Source: Antedon mediterranea (lineage: Eukaryota > Echinodermata > Crinoidea > Comatulida > Antedonidae). Taken from it: a DNA stretch of 64,000 nt. The notes under the pieces were generated by a model that was given only the letters and a program-made list of their open reading frames with translations, made no database searches and was not told the DNA's origin. The stretch is taken from the NCBI RefSeq assembly GCF_964355755.1, contig NC_092672.1, positions 7,254,001 to 7,318,000 of the forward strand, given 5' to 3'. Shown here piece after piece: positions 10,701 through 55,043 of the stretch (positions are counted from its first letter, which is position 1; the number at the start of each line of letters is the position of its first letter). The position numbers and the translations under genes are program-made.

Positions 10701-13700
10701 GAGAATCTATTTTAAACAATTTTGTATTGGTTGTGCAAATTCTGTTTTATATATAAAAACATTACAATTTTTTTTTTCTTCTCCCCTCATTATCTTTTTT
10801 ATTTTTTGTTATTATTTTGTCAAAGTAATATGGGGTCTCCATCATACAAACCTCCAGGTTTCCTGAGAGACCATTTCATCACTTTCTTGAATCATTTTAG
10901 ATACAGTACTAATTATTTTATTTGTGAATAAATATATATTTTTGTAGGAGTTCTACTGTTTAGCATGGACAACATTAGAAATGGACGTCGGCGACGCAAA
11001 GATTGCACGCAAGAGTAATATATTGGCAATTGGCGGTGCTCGTGGTGATGTGAAACTGTTGCACCCTGAGCAATTGATTTGTTATGCTCAGCTCAGAAAT
11101 TCACGCAAAACATGCTCTATCAATACATTGGTGTTCCATCGTGACAAACCCACTTGGCTTTTTAGTAAGATGGTTTTGAAATTATTTTTTTATTTAACTT
11201 ATCTTAAAATCTTGCCAACTAGTAACATAATATTCCATTGGCATTATTATGTTATTTAGCAACTTGTATTTTCAGGTGGTGCTGAAGATGTTGTATTGTG
11301 GGATATTGGTGTTCCGTCTGGACCAGACTATAAATGTAAATGGGTGTAAGTAGATTGCAATACATTGTTGATAGGAATAATACACTAAAGGTCAAAGTTC
11401 ATTCTCTAGGCTTGGGTGTGTCAAAGGTCACACTTTATTGTTGTTTATTTAACAAGTAAATTTGCTGTGGGTGTCAGTGGCTGGATTTAATAGAGCCTAA
11501 GGTACAAATAAAATATGCAACAAGTTAAATAATAAAGTAAAGCAGCCGGAAAGTTCCAAGATTTCATAAAACCCTATTTATTTTGTCAAGGCTATTAATA
11601 TTTTATTTCTCCATGCTTTAATATTTTGTTTGTCTATTTTTTTTTGCAATAGAAAATTGTTTTCGTTCCTTCCTCCTGGCACTGGACGAGTTCTGGGAAT
11701 TGTGTACTCGCCAAAGAATGATTACATAGTTGCAGGCTGTGAGAATGGATGCTATGGCTGGAATCTACAAACAAAAACTAGTAAAAAAGAAAAGTAAGTA
11801 GCTATTTTATTTTTATTACACCTTATTTATAGAGGGTGGCCCTAATCCGTGTATGCGGACAATCAAGGGGCCTCTTTTGATGATGAGTGACAGTGGCTGT
11901 GTGTATACTAGTACACTAGGGTAACCCCCTACTCGTCTCGAAAGATGTACTAGGAAACCCAGCTTAAGGCTACATTCACATTAGTTATAATTCTGACTAA
12001 TAATTTCTATTTTTCTCGCTCTAACAAATTTATTTTGTTACAGGGTACACACCTTAGAATTCCTACTGCCAAGTATTGCACGTAGCGAGGAGAATGAAGA
12101 TGACGAAGGTGATACAATTGATGGCATGGCTGCCATTGATGATGACCTTATGGGTATGTAACTCTATGATTTTCAGTTTACTAAATAATATCTATTAAAT
12201 ATACATAGAAGATAATGAGACCTCAAACATTGATTCATTCCAGTCAATTTACACAGACACAGAGTGATAAGAGTAATACAAATATAGAAACTATTTTATA
12301 CTGTGTTAATAAAAAACAAACTGGACTCGCTCATTGTTTTATAGATTCCTCGTTCTCAAGAAATAAGCCAAAGATTTTTTTTTCTCTTGCATATAATCCC
12401 ATATTATGTTTATAAATATTTTACCTTTCTTTTACAGTTAGTAAAGTTGCTGCTGATAAATCAATTCAGATTTGGAGTTTATCAGAGGCCAGAGAAAAGC
12501 AGCAAGCCCGCAAGAAAGAACTTGATATTGTACCTGTACATACTCTAAATTGGTCAAGTACAGACAACATCTATATATTACTTAACACATGGCCAGGTAA
12601 GGTATCTGAGTAACTGCTAAGTGTATGTTTAAAGAAAGACCTGCATATTATAAATAGTATAAACCAACAAAAAAGCTAGAGTTGACACCTCAACTCTGAC
12701 ATCTCGTCTGTGTAAATTGTCCTTATTAAGTCAACATCCATAAGACAACACATATAAGGCAGAGGCACATCCATGTTTATTTGATCAAGGCAAACTAACA
12801 GGATGCTGAGCTCCAGAGATCAAAGCGTTTATCTGTGGCTGTGACACGATCAGTTTCACTCCCTTAAAGGAAGCGGGGCATCCCTGAGAATGTGTACATA
12901 GTACAGTACTGTTGGTATGTGTCGCAGCCAGACATAAGATCAAAGGAATGTTACGAGTTTCTATCTTTGCAAGGCAAGCTCTGTGTCCTGTTGTTAAATT
13001 GCCTTGATTTGATATTTATTAATATTTACAGGTTGTGGTCATATTGTATGTGGTGATGCTAATGGCCCTGTATGGCTTTATGAAGTAAAAGACGTGAAAA
13101 AAGGAGCAAACAAAAAAAATATGGATCCAAATCCGTTACAAGTAAGCTGTATTATAATTAAATAGTATTACATATGTTTACAATCGGTTTCAGAGGAAAA
13201 GTTATTAGACGTAGTAAATGGCAATGTTCTGCCAGGCCTCTTCTGTATGAAGTCCAATGTTCAACGATTTAGAACATCCAAGGCTTGGATGGGATTGTAC
13301 ATGTGACTGTGATACAACAGTATAACAGAAAGAAGAAACACAGACAAATATTGTGTTTATGTTCTTGTACAAAAATAAACCGCTTTACACGCATAAAATA
13401 TCCTAAAATAACCAAAAAAGTGTGGAACCACTTTGAAGCTCCCATATGAGAGCTCACTGGAACAGTATTCAAAGGAGCTCGAGTGAAAAAGGCATCTGTC
13501 TATATCCTATCCTACCAAAATAAGAAGTAAAAAGATGTTGCTTAAGACTTATATAAAAAATAAATGTTTGCCTTTTATTTATAGTTATTGGACATCCCTG
13601 CTGGAACAGTGAGTTTATCTAAGGAACAGAATTTGATAATCAATGATGTTGCTATTAACTCTGATGCAAACTTCATCGTTGGAGTTACAAGCAAGAATAT

Positions 13701-13725
13701 GGTTTGCATTTGGAAGAGATCATAG
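4709..13725 (+). CDS. LRWD1: LRWD1 / ORCA, leucine-rich repeat and WD40 protein, ORC-associated
   Basis: Exons: 4709-5050, 5262-5375, 8367-8519, 8943-9884, 10129-10249, 10567-10673, 10948-11164, 11276-11345, 11653-11793, 12044-12153, 12438-12596, 13032-13141, 13585-13725. They encode 908 residues against 647 in human, with phases consistent throughout. Residues about 30-150 are leucine-rich repeats (IRHLDLSGRKI, LETLNVSNNKI, LSKLDISKNKL, VEELDLRDNDL). Residues about 150-203 match the conserved helical segment (VSVWEEEF). Residues 204-517, all in exon 4, form a Glu/Lys/Thr/Pro-rich linker with an AT-hook-like RGRGRPRK (about 412-421) and TKETPAK/GKTK repeats. WD40 repeats follow to the end (FYCLAWT, VVLWDIGVPS, SIQIWSL, GPVWLYEV, MVCIWKRS). 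LRWD1 stabilises ORC on chromatin and reads repressive histone marks at heterochromatin. Intron 6 uses a GC donor at 10674. The start has an AAAATG context. Confidence 0.95.
5744..7161. mobile_element. 1.4-kb inverted-repeat DNA element with CTACGA/TCGTAG subterminal arrays
   Basis: The left end 5744-5767 starts TACAGTACAGAAAGAAA and the right end 7138-7161 is its near-perfect inverse (TTTCTTTCTGTACTGTA). Inside both ends lie many TCGTAG/CTACGA hexamers, in the left arm at about 5776-5920 and in the right arm at about 6893-7130. In the right arm a unit containing ACAATACATCGTAG is repeated in tandem at least six times. No transposase frame is visible, so this is a non-autonomous element or large MITE. 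The target duplication is unclear, at most TA. Confidence 0.6.
7162..7970. repeat. Diverged second copy of the internal part of the 5744-7161 element
   Basis: Shared blocks in the same order with about 6010-6900: TTTTTAATCGTA, AATTTCCCACG, a CCAGAAACGATGCCGA block (6170 and 7273), the ACATGACATGAAAC block, the AATCTTAA block, and the CGAACCACCCTA block. The two copies are separated by the right arm of the first. This suggests an old tandem duplication or a nested insertion of the same family. Confidence 0.5.
10674..10947 (+). other. GC-AG intron in LRWD1
   Basis: The donor reads GAG|GCAAGT, the strong consensus that accompanies GC donors. The acceptor TTTTTGTAG ends at 10947. Using it joins NVEE to EFYCLAWT in frame, as the human protein has EEFFSVAWT. 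No GT alternative nearby keeps the frame. Confidence 0.8.
11900..11970. repeat. Fragment of a dispersed repeat (CTACTC...GATGCACT family)
   Basis: GGTAACCCCCTACTCGTCT...AAAGATGTACTAGG resembles segments at about 15535-15665 (GGTAACTTCCTGCTCTTCA, GATGCACTCGG) and about 59110-59290 (CTCCCTACTCTTCTGAAAG, GATGCACTGGG). It is a low-copy dispersed repeat of unknown class lying in intron 9 of LRWD1. Confidence 0.4.
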
Positions 13726-13784
13726 TCTTGAACATAGTCCGCAAAAAACATTTAACATATGGATATTGCATTGCTTCTTAGCTG

Positions 13785-14030
13785 TCTCCACACTAAAGCG
13801 TGGTTCCCACTAGCGACGCAACGTAACGCAATCTACGCAACGTAAGAAAATGCCCTTCCAACCATTGTGTTTGCCCCGCCTGCGTTGCGTTGCGTTCTAG
13901 TGGGAACCACGCTTAAGTTTGACAAAAAAGGTGTGATGTGCCCGAATATGATAGTAATATGACAAAATCATGTCCATATATGGTCACATTACATTTTGTT
14001 GTCACATAAAGATTGATAGTGTACAGGGCA
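13785..14030. mobile_element. TTAA-MITE copy interrupted by a second, hairpin MITE
   Basis: AGCTGTCTCCACACTA at 13780-13795 and TTTGACAAAAAAGGTGTGATG from about 13918 are the left end and body of the common MITE family of this window. Its inner left part is replaced by a 119-bp palindromic insert (13796-13914). The degraded right end is TTGATAGTGTACAGGGC near 14010-14027. Confidence 0.6.
13796..13914. mobile_element. 119-bp hairpin MITE
   Basis: The first 18 bases, AAGCGTGGTTCCCACTAG, are repeated exactly in inverse at the right end, and complementarity continues with GACGCAACGTAACGCA-like sequence to about 35 bp per arm. It has no coding capacity. Its insertion splits a copy of the TTAA-MITE, so it is younger than that copy. 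Confidence 0.65.
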
Positions 14031-15534
14031 CTAGCCTCATCATATCTATTGCTTTCCAAACCAGGCTGGCAAATGAGTTGCCTGCTATTACAAGTAGCGT
14101 TCATTGTGGTTGAGTGAATCACCATCGTATTTTGATTTTATTCTGGTAAAACCTAATCTTTCTTATCAAAATTAAATTTATTTGAATGAATATTTTAATT
14201 GGATATTAAATTTTAAAAGTTAAAAACTGAGTTAAGGTACATTTTTACATAAATTGTCGAGTAGATAATAATTAAATAGATAATACAAAATTGGCTCTCA
14301 AAATTGTTTGAATTAAGTATGTTAAATCTACAGAATTTTATTTGGAATCATTAATTAAAATTGTAAGTCTTATTTTCATATTAACTGTGTATATATTATC
14401 AAAGTACAGTATAAATAGAGTTAGGGAGTCCTAATTTATTATTACTTTTTTAAACAATGTTATGAGTGTAATTATGTTGCGTTAAAATGACGTTTGGGAC
14501 ATACAGGTATCATTCAACAGATAATTGGTCAATTATTTAAAAAATAAAACAACTTAATCAGGGAGTCAGAGTTATTATATGGATTGTGTTAATGCTATAT
14601 ACTGCATGCTGATTAATTCAATATACAATAGATTATGTCATTCAAAATCATAATTAATTATAACCATTGAATTTCTGTATGGAGGATATATGGATTATTT
14701 TTATTCTAAAGCTATTTTTCCAAATCCATACTTAAATGTAAAGTCTCTACATAAACCAATAATATTCTAGCTTATGTATAATTATTTACCATATATAACA
14801 TATATTAATTTGTGGGAAAAATTATGTAAAGTATGAACTTTCTTTTTAAGCGCATTTATGTCCCTTTTTAAGGTCGAGTTTTTTTTTTTAATTCATGCTT
14901 TCTGTAAATTGTTACTTTAGTGTGTTTTTTAATGTTTTCAGTTTATTAGTATCAATAAACAAATTAAGTATTTTCAAATTATGGCATTTATAATAATTAT
15001 GTGTTTCAAATAATAAATATCGGTGAATATTCATTGCACGATATTAATAAAAAGATCAAAGTATGACTAAACATTTTGCATTTAATGATATCAAAAACAT
15101 ATTGATAAATTTGTTCTGCAATGTGTGTGTGTTTACCAATCACACATAAGTGAGATATTTCAGTCTTAAGTCAAGATTTCCACTTAAGTGGTATTTACTT
15201 TGTGTGATTGGTGAATATGGACACTGGGAAGTAAGAAATCATGTTGAATTTGTAAATGAAATAATTGGATAATCTTGCTTGAAATTGCCAATACATACAT
15301 GTTTTTAATTTTAATGGTTTTGTGTTTTGTTTCCAAAGTGAATTACACCATAATATTGTAATCTTGAAAAAGTATAATTGAAATCGATCATGATACTCGG
15401 AGAAAGCCGAATACAATAAGAACAAAATGTGGGGAAATAACCTGCATCTTTGCAGCCTAACTTGGCTGAATTGTGCAGCTTGTTGTACAGCTACCACTAA
15501 ATGGTGGTGCCATTTGCCAACATGGGCTGAAATG

Positions 15535-15665
15535 GATTAGCACACCAGGGTAACTTCCTGCTCTTCAGAAGATGCACTCGGTTCTTTTAAGTTCACACAA
15601 GCCAACACAGGACTTGTTCTACCACTAGAACCATTTAGTTGAGGAGAGCCTTGAACGACTGGTTT
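15535..15665. repeat. Copy of a dispersed repeat (AGAAGATGCACTCGG family)
   Basis: It shares GGTAACTTCCTGCTCTTC, GATGCACTCGGTT, TTCACACAAG, CAGGACTTGTT and CTACTAGAACCAT-like blocks with 59110-59290, in the same order. The function is unknown. Confidence 0.45.
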
Positions 15666-18600
15666 GTGGAAGTCTGCCTTCACCACTCAGTCACTCGACA
15701 CAATTGTACAAATACACAATGAACCGAATATATACCTTCAATTAAGCAGTTTTAAGTGAACGATTCTTTAGTTCTGAAGACAATTGATTCCGTATTTTAT
15801 AACCAATCAAGTAAAACATTTTTTAATGAAAAACAAAAACAATGTATTCTTATTTTTATATTTTATTCATTTTTTTTCAAAACTTTTTCACCATCACCGT
15901 AACCTTTGGGGATCTAGTATATTTTATGGTGGTTGGACATACCTTAGACCGCGTATGAATAAATAGACCTCGTACACTCGTTTTAATTGCACTAGGTAAC
16001 GTGTCCCCACATCTAAAAAAACAACTGACAACTAATAGGTGCTGCTGTACAAGAATGTTCAGTATTATCTCTTCTACAATAGACATAAAAAAGAAACTAT
16101 TATTTTACAATACAAATATATGAGTGCTGAATAACCAATATAATTAATACAATTACTATAGACGACAGAGGGAAAATAACCTCCCGCGAAAACAGTACAT
16201 TAACAGCAACTTAGGGAGTCTTATCAAAGTTTTTCTTCACAAAGTAATTAGTTCTTAATTATTAATTTGTTCATGCTTAGATACGCTTAATAGTTAAGTA
16301 GGAGTCTTAGTGAATAGCATATAGATCTGAACATGATGGTCACCTCAATCAATACTTTGATACATCCCCTAAAAATACACCCTTAATAAATAATAGATCG
16401 TTGCTGTTTCATGGGTGCAGCAAAAACAAAAAAATGTGGCTCTTAACTGAAATATTACAAATACATATTAAAAGCCAATAATAAAAAAATTACAATATTT
16501 ATATAGTACACACATAATTAATGATTTGTTGAATTGAATGGTTTTGAGAATCTTATCTCAATTTTAGCATACTATACAAAAAGGTGCATTTTTTTATACA
16601 AACTAATACAGTACAAAATGGTAATAATTGTTCGTATGAAAACTGAAAACTATTGGCGAAATGCTAAATATTAAAATTTAAAGGATTGGCTGGAAATCAG
16701 CACCTCAGTCAGCACATTGTTGAACTATGAAATTACATGTTGTTTTTAACAACTTTAAAATGATTATTATAACAGTACATACATAAGAGGCAGTTTGCTA
16801 CACCTCAAAATTCTATTATATGCCTTGCACCTAAGTATTCAAATACTGTATATTATTTCCGGATCAAACTTTAATGTAAAGCATTTTCTATTGGTATATA
16901 TCAAAATCATTTGAGATGCATTGGAAAACAAAATCATCTCACTGTTACTGTTAAGTTGTACTTGTTTTAAATAAATCACAGTGGACTGTCTCTTGTTTTA
17001 ATATTGCTAGGACACTGGTGGTACCCACTGGCAAGGTTCGCACTGGAGACTATTGCTTCATCTTCAGTACTTCCACGTAATAGTGCTTCTTGAGTTCAGT
17101 AAATAAATAGCACTCTTAATATTTACAAAATTACTAACCTTAGACACTACAAACATCTATATTACTACTTCATATCATCTATCTTATTTATATAAGAATA
17201 ATAAAAATTAATTTATAGCAACAAAGTTTAAAATCAATCAGATTACCAGATGATTTTGTTCTTTAATCATTGTTCAAACAGTTACTTATAGTGGAGTGTC
17301 TTGGATGTCAACATGCCTACCTGGTAGACACATGAAGATGCATTTATACAAATTGTAAAATTGATGGAAAAACGACATATCAAAACCAGTAACTTTCTGT
17401 CGATAAATTTCTCAAAGTAATGACTGACATTTTTTCTGTAAATACAGAAGCCTTAACGAATTTTTAAGAATGAAATACAGTGTTTTCTAGCATCTTATAA
17501 AAGAAATATAAAATAAAAAGTTTGTATAATAGTACTTAAACTATAGAAACATAATGTATGGCATGTATAACATTAATAATAATACATCCGTATTTCCAAC
17601 AAATTCTGAATGGAATTTTCTAAATCAATGGTTATGGTCAAATTTAAAACAACAAGTCTAGAATTCATACTAAAATACATCCACGATTGTAGAAGTACAA
17701 AGCTGTTGTCTTTCTTCATTTGGAATGATGTAAATGATGTTTCATACCAATTGTTACACTTATCTTGTGTTTTTTTTATAACATGATTAAAAACAAATGA
17801 TAATCATTAATACAATTATTTACTATGGCACTTATTAGACATAAAACCCTTTTGGATTTCAAAAATAGTTTAGTTACTCTGTACAATGTGAATGAAACAA
17901 CGTAGCCATGAATAAAATTCAGATTTCACTTCTTTTCTTTATACATTAAAAAACATTTAAAATATTCAACTCAATCTTTACAACATGTGTATATAAACAT
18001 GACTTTCTTTTTTTTTTGTGTTATTTTTATCAAATAGTTTCTTTGGATCATATTAGAATCTGTAGGTTTTAGATAAATGATTTTGTCTGAATCATACTTT
18101 TACGCTTGCTTAATCTTTCATCAGGAATCTCTGAACTTCTGTGAACTTTTATCAAAACTTGTTGACATTTTTCAAAACTTTTTAACCTTTTATCATGGAT
18201 TCTTTCTAATTTTATTTAGAATTTCTAAAACTTTTATCAAGAATGTAATGCAAAAAATATTACTACATTTTTTGCTGAAGCCTAGCACATGGCATTTCAG
18301 CAAATTCAGTTTAAAACACGATTGTCATGAATTAACATTTGTGGAAATAAAACAACACCGCTCTCTTTGAAACACATCAACTGCAGTGTAAACGAGCAGC
18401 ATATCAATCTGGCTCCTCGCGAATCGTTGCAGCGTGTTTGTTCATGCATAAATACTAAAGATTCACTGATTGACAGAACTACTGTTTAGAGTTTAAAACA
18501 TGATCCTTCGTTAATAAATACAAACAAGAATATATTTAACATTAATTACACAAGTTATGTATATTTGGACATTATTTAAATAAAACTAGATTTGTAAATC

Positions 18601-20022
18601 ACAAATTAAAATTAATGAAACATAATTGCCTTTAATCTTTTAAAAAATCCCCCTTCGTGTTGATGGAAAATTCAACATACATTCATTATGTAAAGTAAAA
18701 ATTAAACTTCCCAAATTTGAAAAAAAGAAGAAAAAAACACTTTTACTTTACTCAGAATAAGATTATAATTTACATGCATTTTTTTTTCTAGAAAATATGT
18801 TATTTATTTGTGAAGTGGATGACATATAATAACCATTCGAAAGACGTTTTACCTTGAAAGATGAGTTCTAAGCCAATATAATACTACATACGCTTAGTAG
18901 TTGTGATTTATGCACCATCAGGCCCAAACTTAGTTAGTTTTTTGTACTTTCTTTTGGCATGGCAGATAAACAGGGACATTTAAAGTTTTTTCTAAACTTA
19001 CCCTGACTGTGCCTCTGATTGTACACCCAACAATTTCTATTATTAAGTATATTTGGGGAATTGGGATGAAACATTTAATAATTATAAACATTATTTTCCT
19101 ATCTTTTATATTTTCATGAGCAAAATCACAAAAGGTTTTCATTATCTGAAGGTTTAGATAAAAGCAGTTTTTAAAGCAAGGCTTTTTGTTAACAAAACCA
19201 TTCAACTAAAATAAATTATTGCATTGTTAAAGGCGATTTTAAACAAGTCTCTGTATTTAAAAAAAAAATGTTTCTTTAATAATCAAAACAATTTCAATAA
19301 TTTATTATAAATATTGTGTTTTTAAGCCTTTTTAAAATTAAATGTATTACTGTATTTGATTAATTTTACATTTAATTATTTTATTGCATCGTTTTCATGC
19401 AGCGTTTTCACCAGCAATTTTCAGTATTATTGATTATTAAGTATGAGTGTTATTGTTTCAATTAGATTAAATTTGTCCAATTGAGTTGAGTACACCATAA
19501 AATAAAATGTAAAAAAAAAGAAATTATTTTAAACCCATCAAAATGAAAAAAAAAACAATGACTAAAATAAAAATGATGCCAATGTTGGAAGATAAGTCTA
19601 GATTTCTTATATTTATCATAAATTATTAAATTATGCATATTTAATACTAGTACTGGTTATGAAGATTACTGAATCACTCTTGGGGAAAAAGAATACGCCA
19701 AAAAACACTATACAGTACCTCATGCAAAGACAAAAAAACAATCTACATGTAATAAAATAAAACCCGACACGAGGTAGCAATAAAAAATAAAGTCATCAAC
19801 AAGTATGCAGATCAACTCTGACCCAACATGGACAAAAAGAACTTGTTACATTTGTGCAGCATTTAAAATTACATTGAAAAGATGTCTTTAAAATCATCTC
19901 CGAATACACTCATAATGATTTTAATATTCTATTAATTGTGCACATGCATAAAAACTTGATGATTGTACTAGACATCATAGCAGGAATGCTTCACGTAGAC
20001 GAGTGGAATAGAAGGAACGTTT

Positions 20023-53403
<33,381 letters not shown>

Positions 53404-54059
53404 AGTTGAAGAACTATGAAGCTCGAATGTAAGGTCTTCTTTGAATCGACAAACGCCAACCAACAAGCCTTCGTCGGTAGCACCAGCAAATGCAGCAGGG
53501 ATAGGCTAACCACTCTCAACGCACACACCCGAAATTTCGGAGCGAAATTATACGTTTTTCTCAACTTAATATCATAATTTGAGTCAACCACTGGTATGAT
53601 TAAGACCAAGTAATGACTGTTGTTTCTTCTGGTGAGCTGTGGGTTCACAGACGGTAGAGATTTGTGGTCATGGAGTGAGCTGCACTTGTACTGACCACCT
53701 CCACTCTACCGATCAGCTGCCTGCTCGCGATCGACAATCTACAAAAAGAACAAAAGATCGCCTGGACGCTTTAAATCATAATTATAGATGGCGCTATTAA
53801 CAATTTGGAAATTATCATAATTAATACACAGCAGCATCATCATAACTAGATTTTTATTTGTTTTAATTTATTTAATCGTCATTAATGCCATCATAATCTT
53901 CACTGTCATTATCACCCTCACGAATTTAACGCTTATAAAAACACAAAATTCAAATAGTAAATCTAATCTAATCTTGCCATATTATTTTAAGTGTTGTTCT
54001 AGGGACACTCTTCCACCAAATTTCTTTTGAAAGACAATTTTTTTTTTTCAATTATACAA

Positions 54060-54497
54060 GGTTCTTTTCATTTCAAACAGGGCAATTCCTGTATTCGGCA
54101 ATGAAATACTTGCACAGCTAACATCAGGAATTACCAACACCAGGAGCATTCATACACAACCATCAGCTCCGACGCGTTAGATCATTCACCCTCCCCAAAG
54201 TCCGGACACAACGCACAAAAAACTTCATTACTTTCCACGGAGTTTTCAATGATTGGTGAATGATCAGAAACTGAGTTATGATAAGCAATTGTGAACCCCT
54301 TTTGGTTTGTGTTACTGGATGTACTATGATGGCCATTGAAAGACTGATTTGTGGACTATGATATATTTTAGTATTACTTGTTTGGACTGTGTTATACTAT
54401 GTTTTTTTTTTATATATATTTATTATTATATTTATGTCAACTTCATCACTGTTTACTTGATGCAATAAAGGAAATAAATAAATAAATAAATAAATAC
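54060..54497 (+). repeat. 5'-truncated non-LTR retrotransposon, 3' end
   Basis: A plus-strand frame at about 54131-54260 reads ELPTPGAFIHNHQLRRVRSF, then TLPKVRTQRTKNFITFHGVF and NDW-stop. This is the pattern seen at the C terminus of many LINE reverse transcriptases (LPKVRT...F.G...W). It is followed by about 200 bp of UTR and an (AAAT)n tail at 54470-54497. It is dead and truncated, and differs from the full-length element at 26221-29770. Confidence 0.65.
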
Positions 54498-54741
54498 AAC
54501 ACATTCATTTTTTATACACAGTGTGATTGTTTTATGTAAAATCGAATTGCAATATTACAACTGTCTATTAAAAATTATTAATAAATGTACATTAATTACC
54601 ATATTCTTAATCTTTATCATTTTAAAATAACTAATATTCTGTATAATCACCAGGCAGTTTGGAATTTCTTTTAATACCTATAAACCTTTTTAAATGATAA
54701 ATTGTTGTTGTTCCTGGCCTGGTGGCATTCCAATAAATAAG

Positions 54742-54975
54742 AACAATGTGGCATAATGGACTAGCATGTGAGAGGCATGGGTTCAAGAACTATCTGTGCC
54801 ATATTGCTTGTACCCATATCCAAGATACTTTACTCTAATTGCCATGTCCTTCGTATGAGATGTAAAGACGTTGGTATTGTGTATATACAATACAGATGTA
54901 CCCAATAAAGAACTTGGTACACTATTCATGAGGGGATCATCTCCCGATATGCTTATTATTTTGGTAGGCCATACA
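54742..54975 (+). repeat. tRNA-derived SINE, degraded
   Basis: An A-box-like TGTGGCATAATGGACTAGC (about 54747-54765) and a B-box-like GGGTTCAAGAACT (about 54779-54791) are followed by GCTTGTACCCATATCCAAG and ATACTTTACTCTAATTGCC. The latter corresponds to the AGGCAAGATACTTTAC core of the SINE at 24140-24312. Confidence 0.6.
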
Positions 54976-55043
54976 CTGCTTCTGTGGGTCCGTAGAGTAC
55001 CTTATATCTTCAATTTTAATAATAATACAGTTACATATTCAGT

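Larger units (their letters stand above)
13726..20022. other. Gene-free interval between convergent LRWD1 and NLK, probably long 3' UTRs plus repeats
   Basis: This 6.3-kb AT-rich stretch has no credible coding exon. It contains nested MITEs at 13785-14030 and a dispersed repeat at about 15535-15665. Candidate AATAAA signals for LRWD1 occur at about 14543 and 14954-14959. A long NLK 3' UTR could come in from the right, as in vertebrates, but no single end point stands out. A short inverted repeat of ACCAATCACACA flanks about 15134-15210. Confidence 0.45.
53404..55043. other. Interval between NLK start and FBXW8 stop
   Basis: It contains the presumed NLK 5' UTR and promoter (53404 to about 53800), a 5'-truncated LINE end (54060-54497) and a tRNA-like SINE (54742-54975). 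The two genes run in the same direction, so the FBXW8 3' end must lie here; no clear polyadenylation signal was chosen. Confidence 0.5.
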
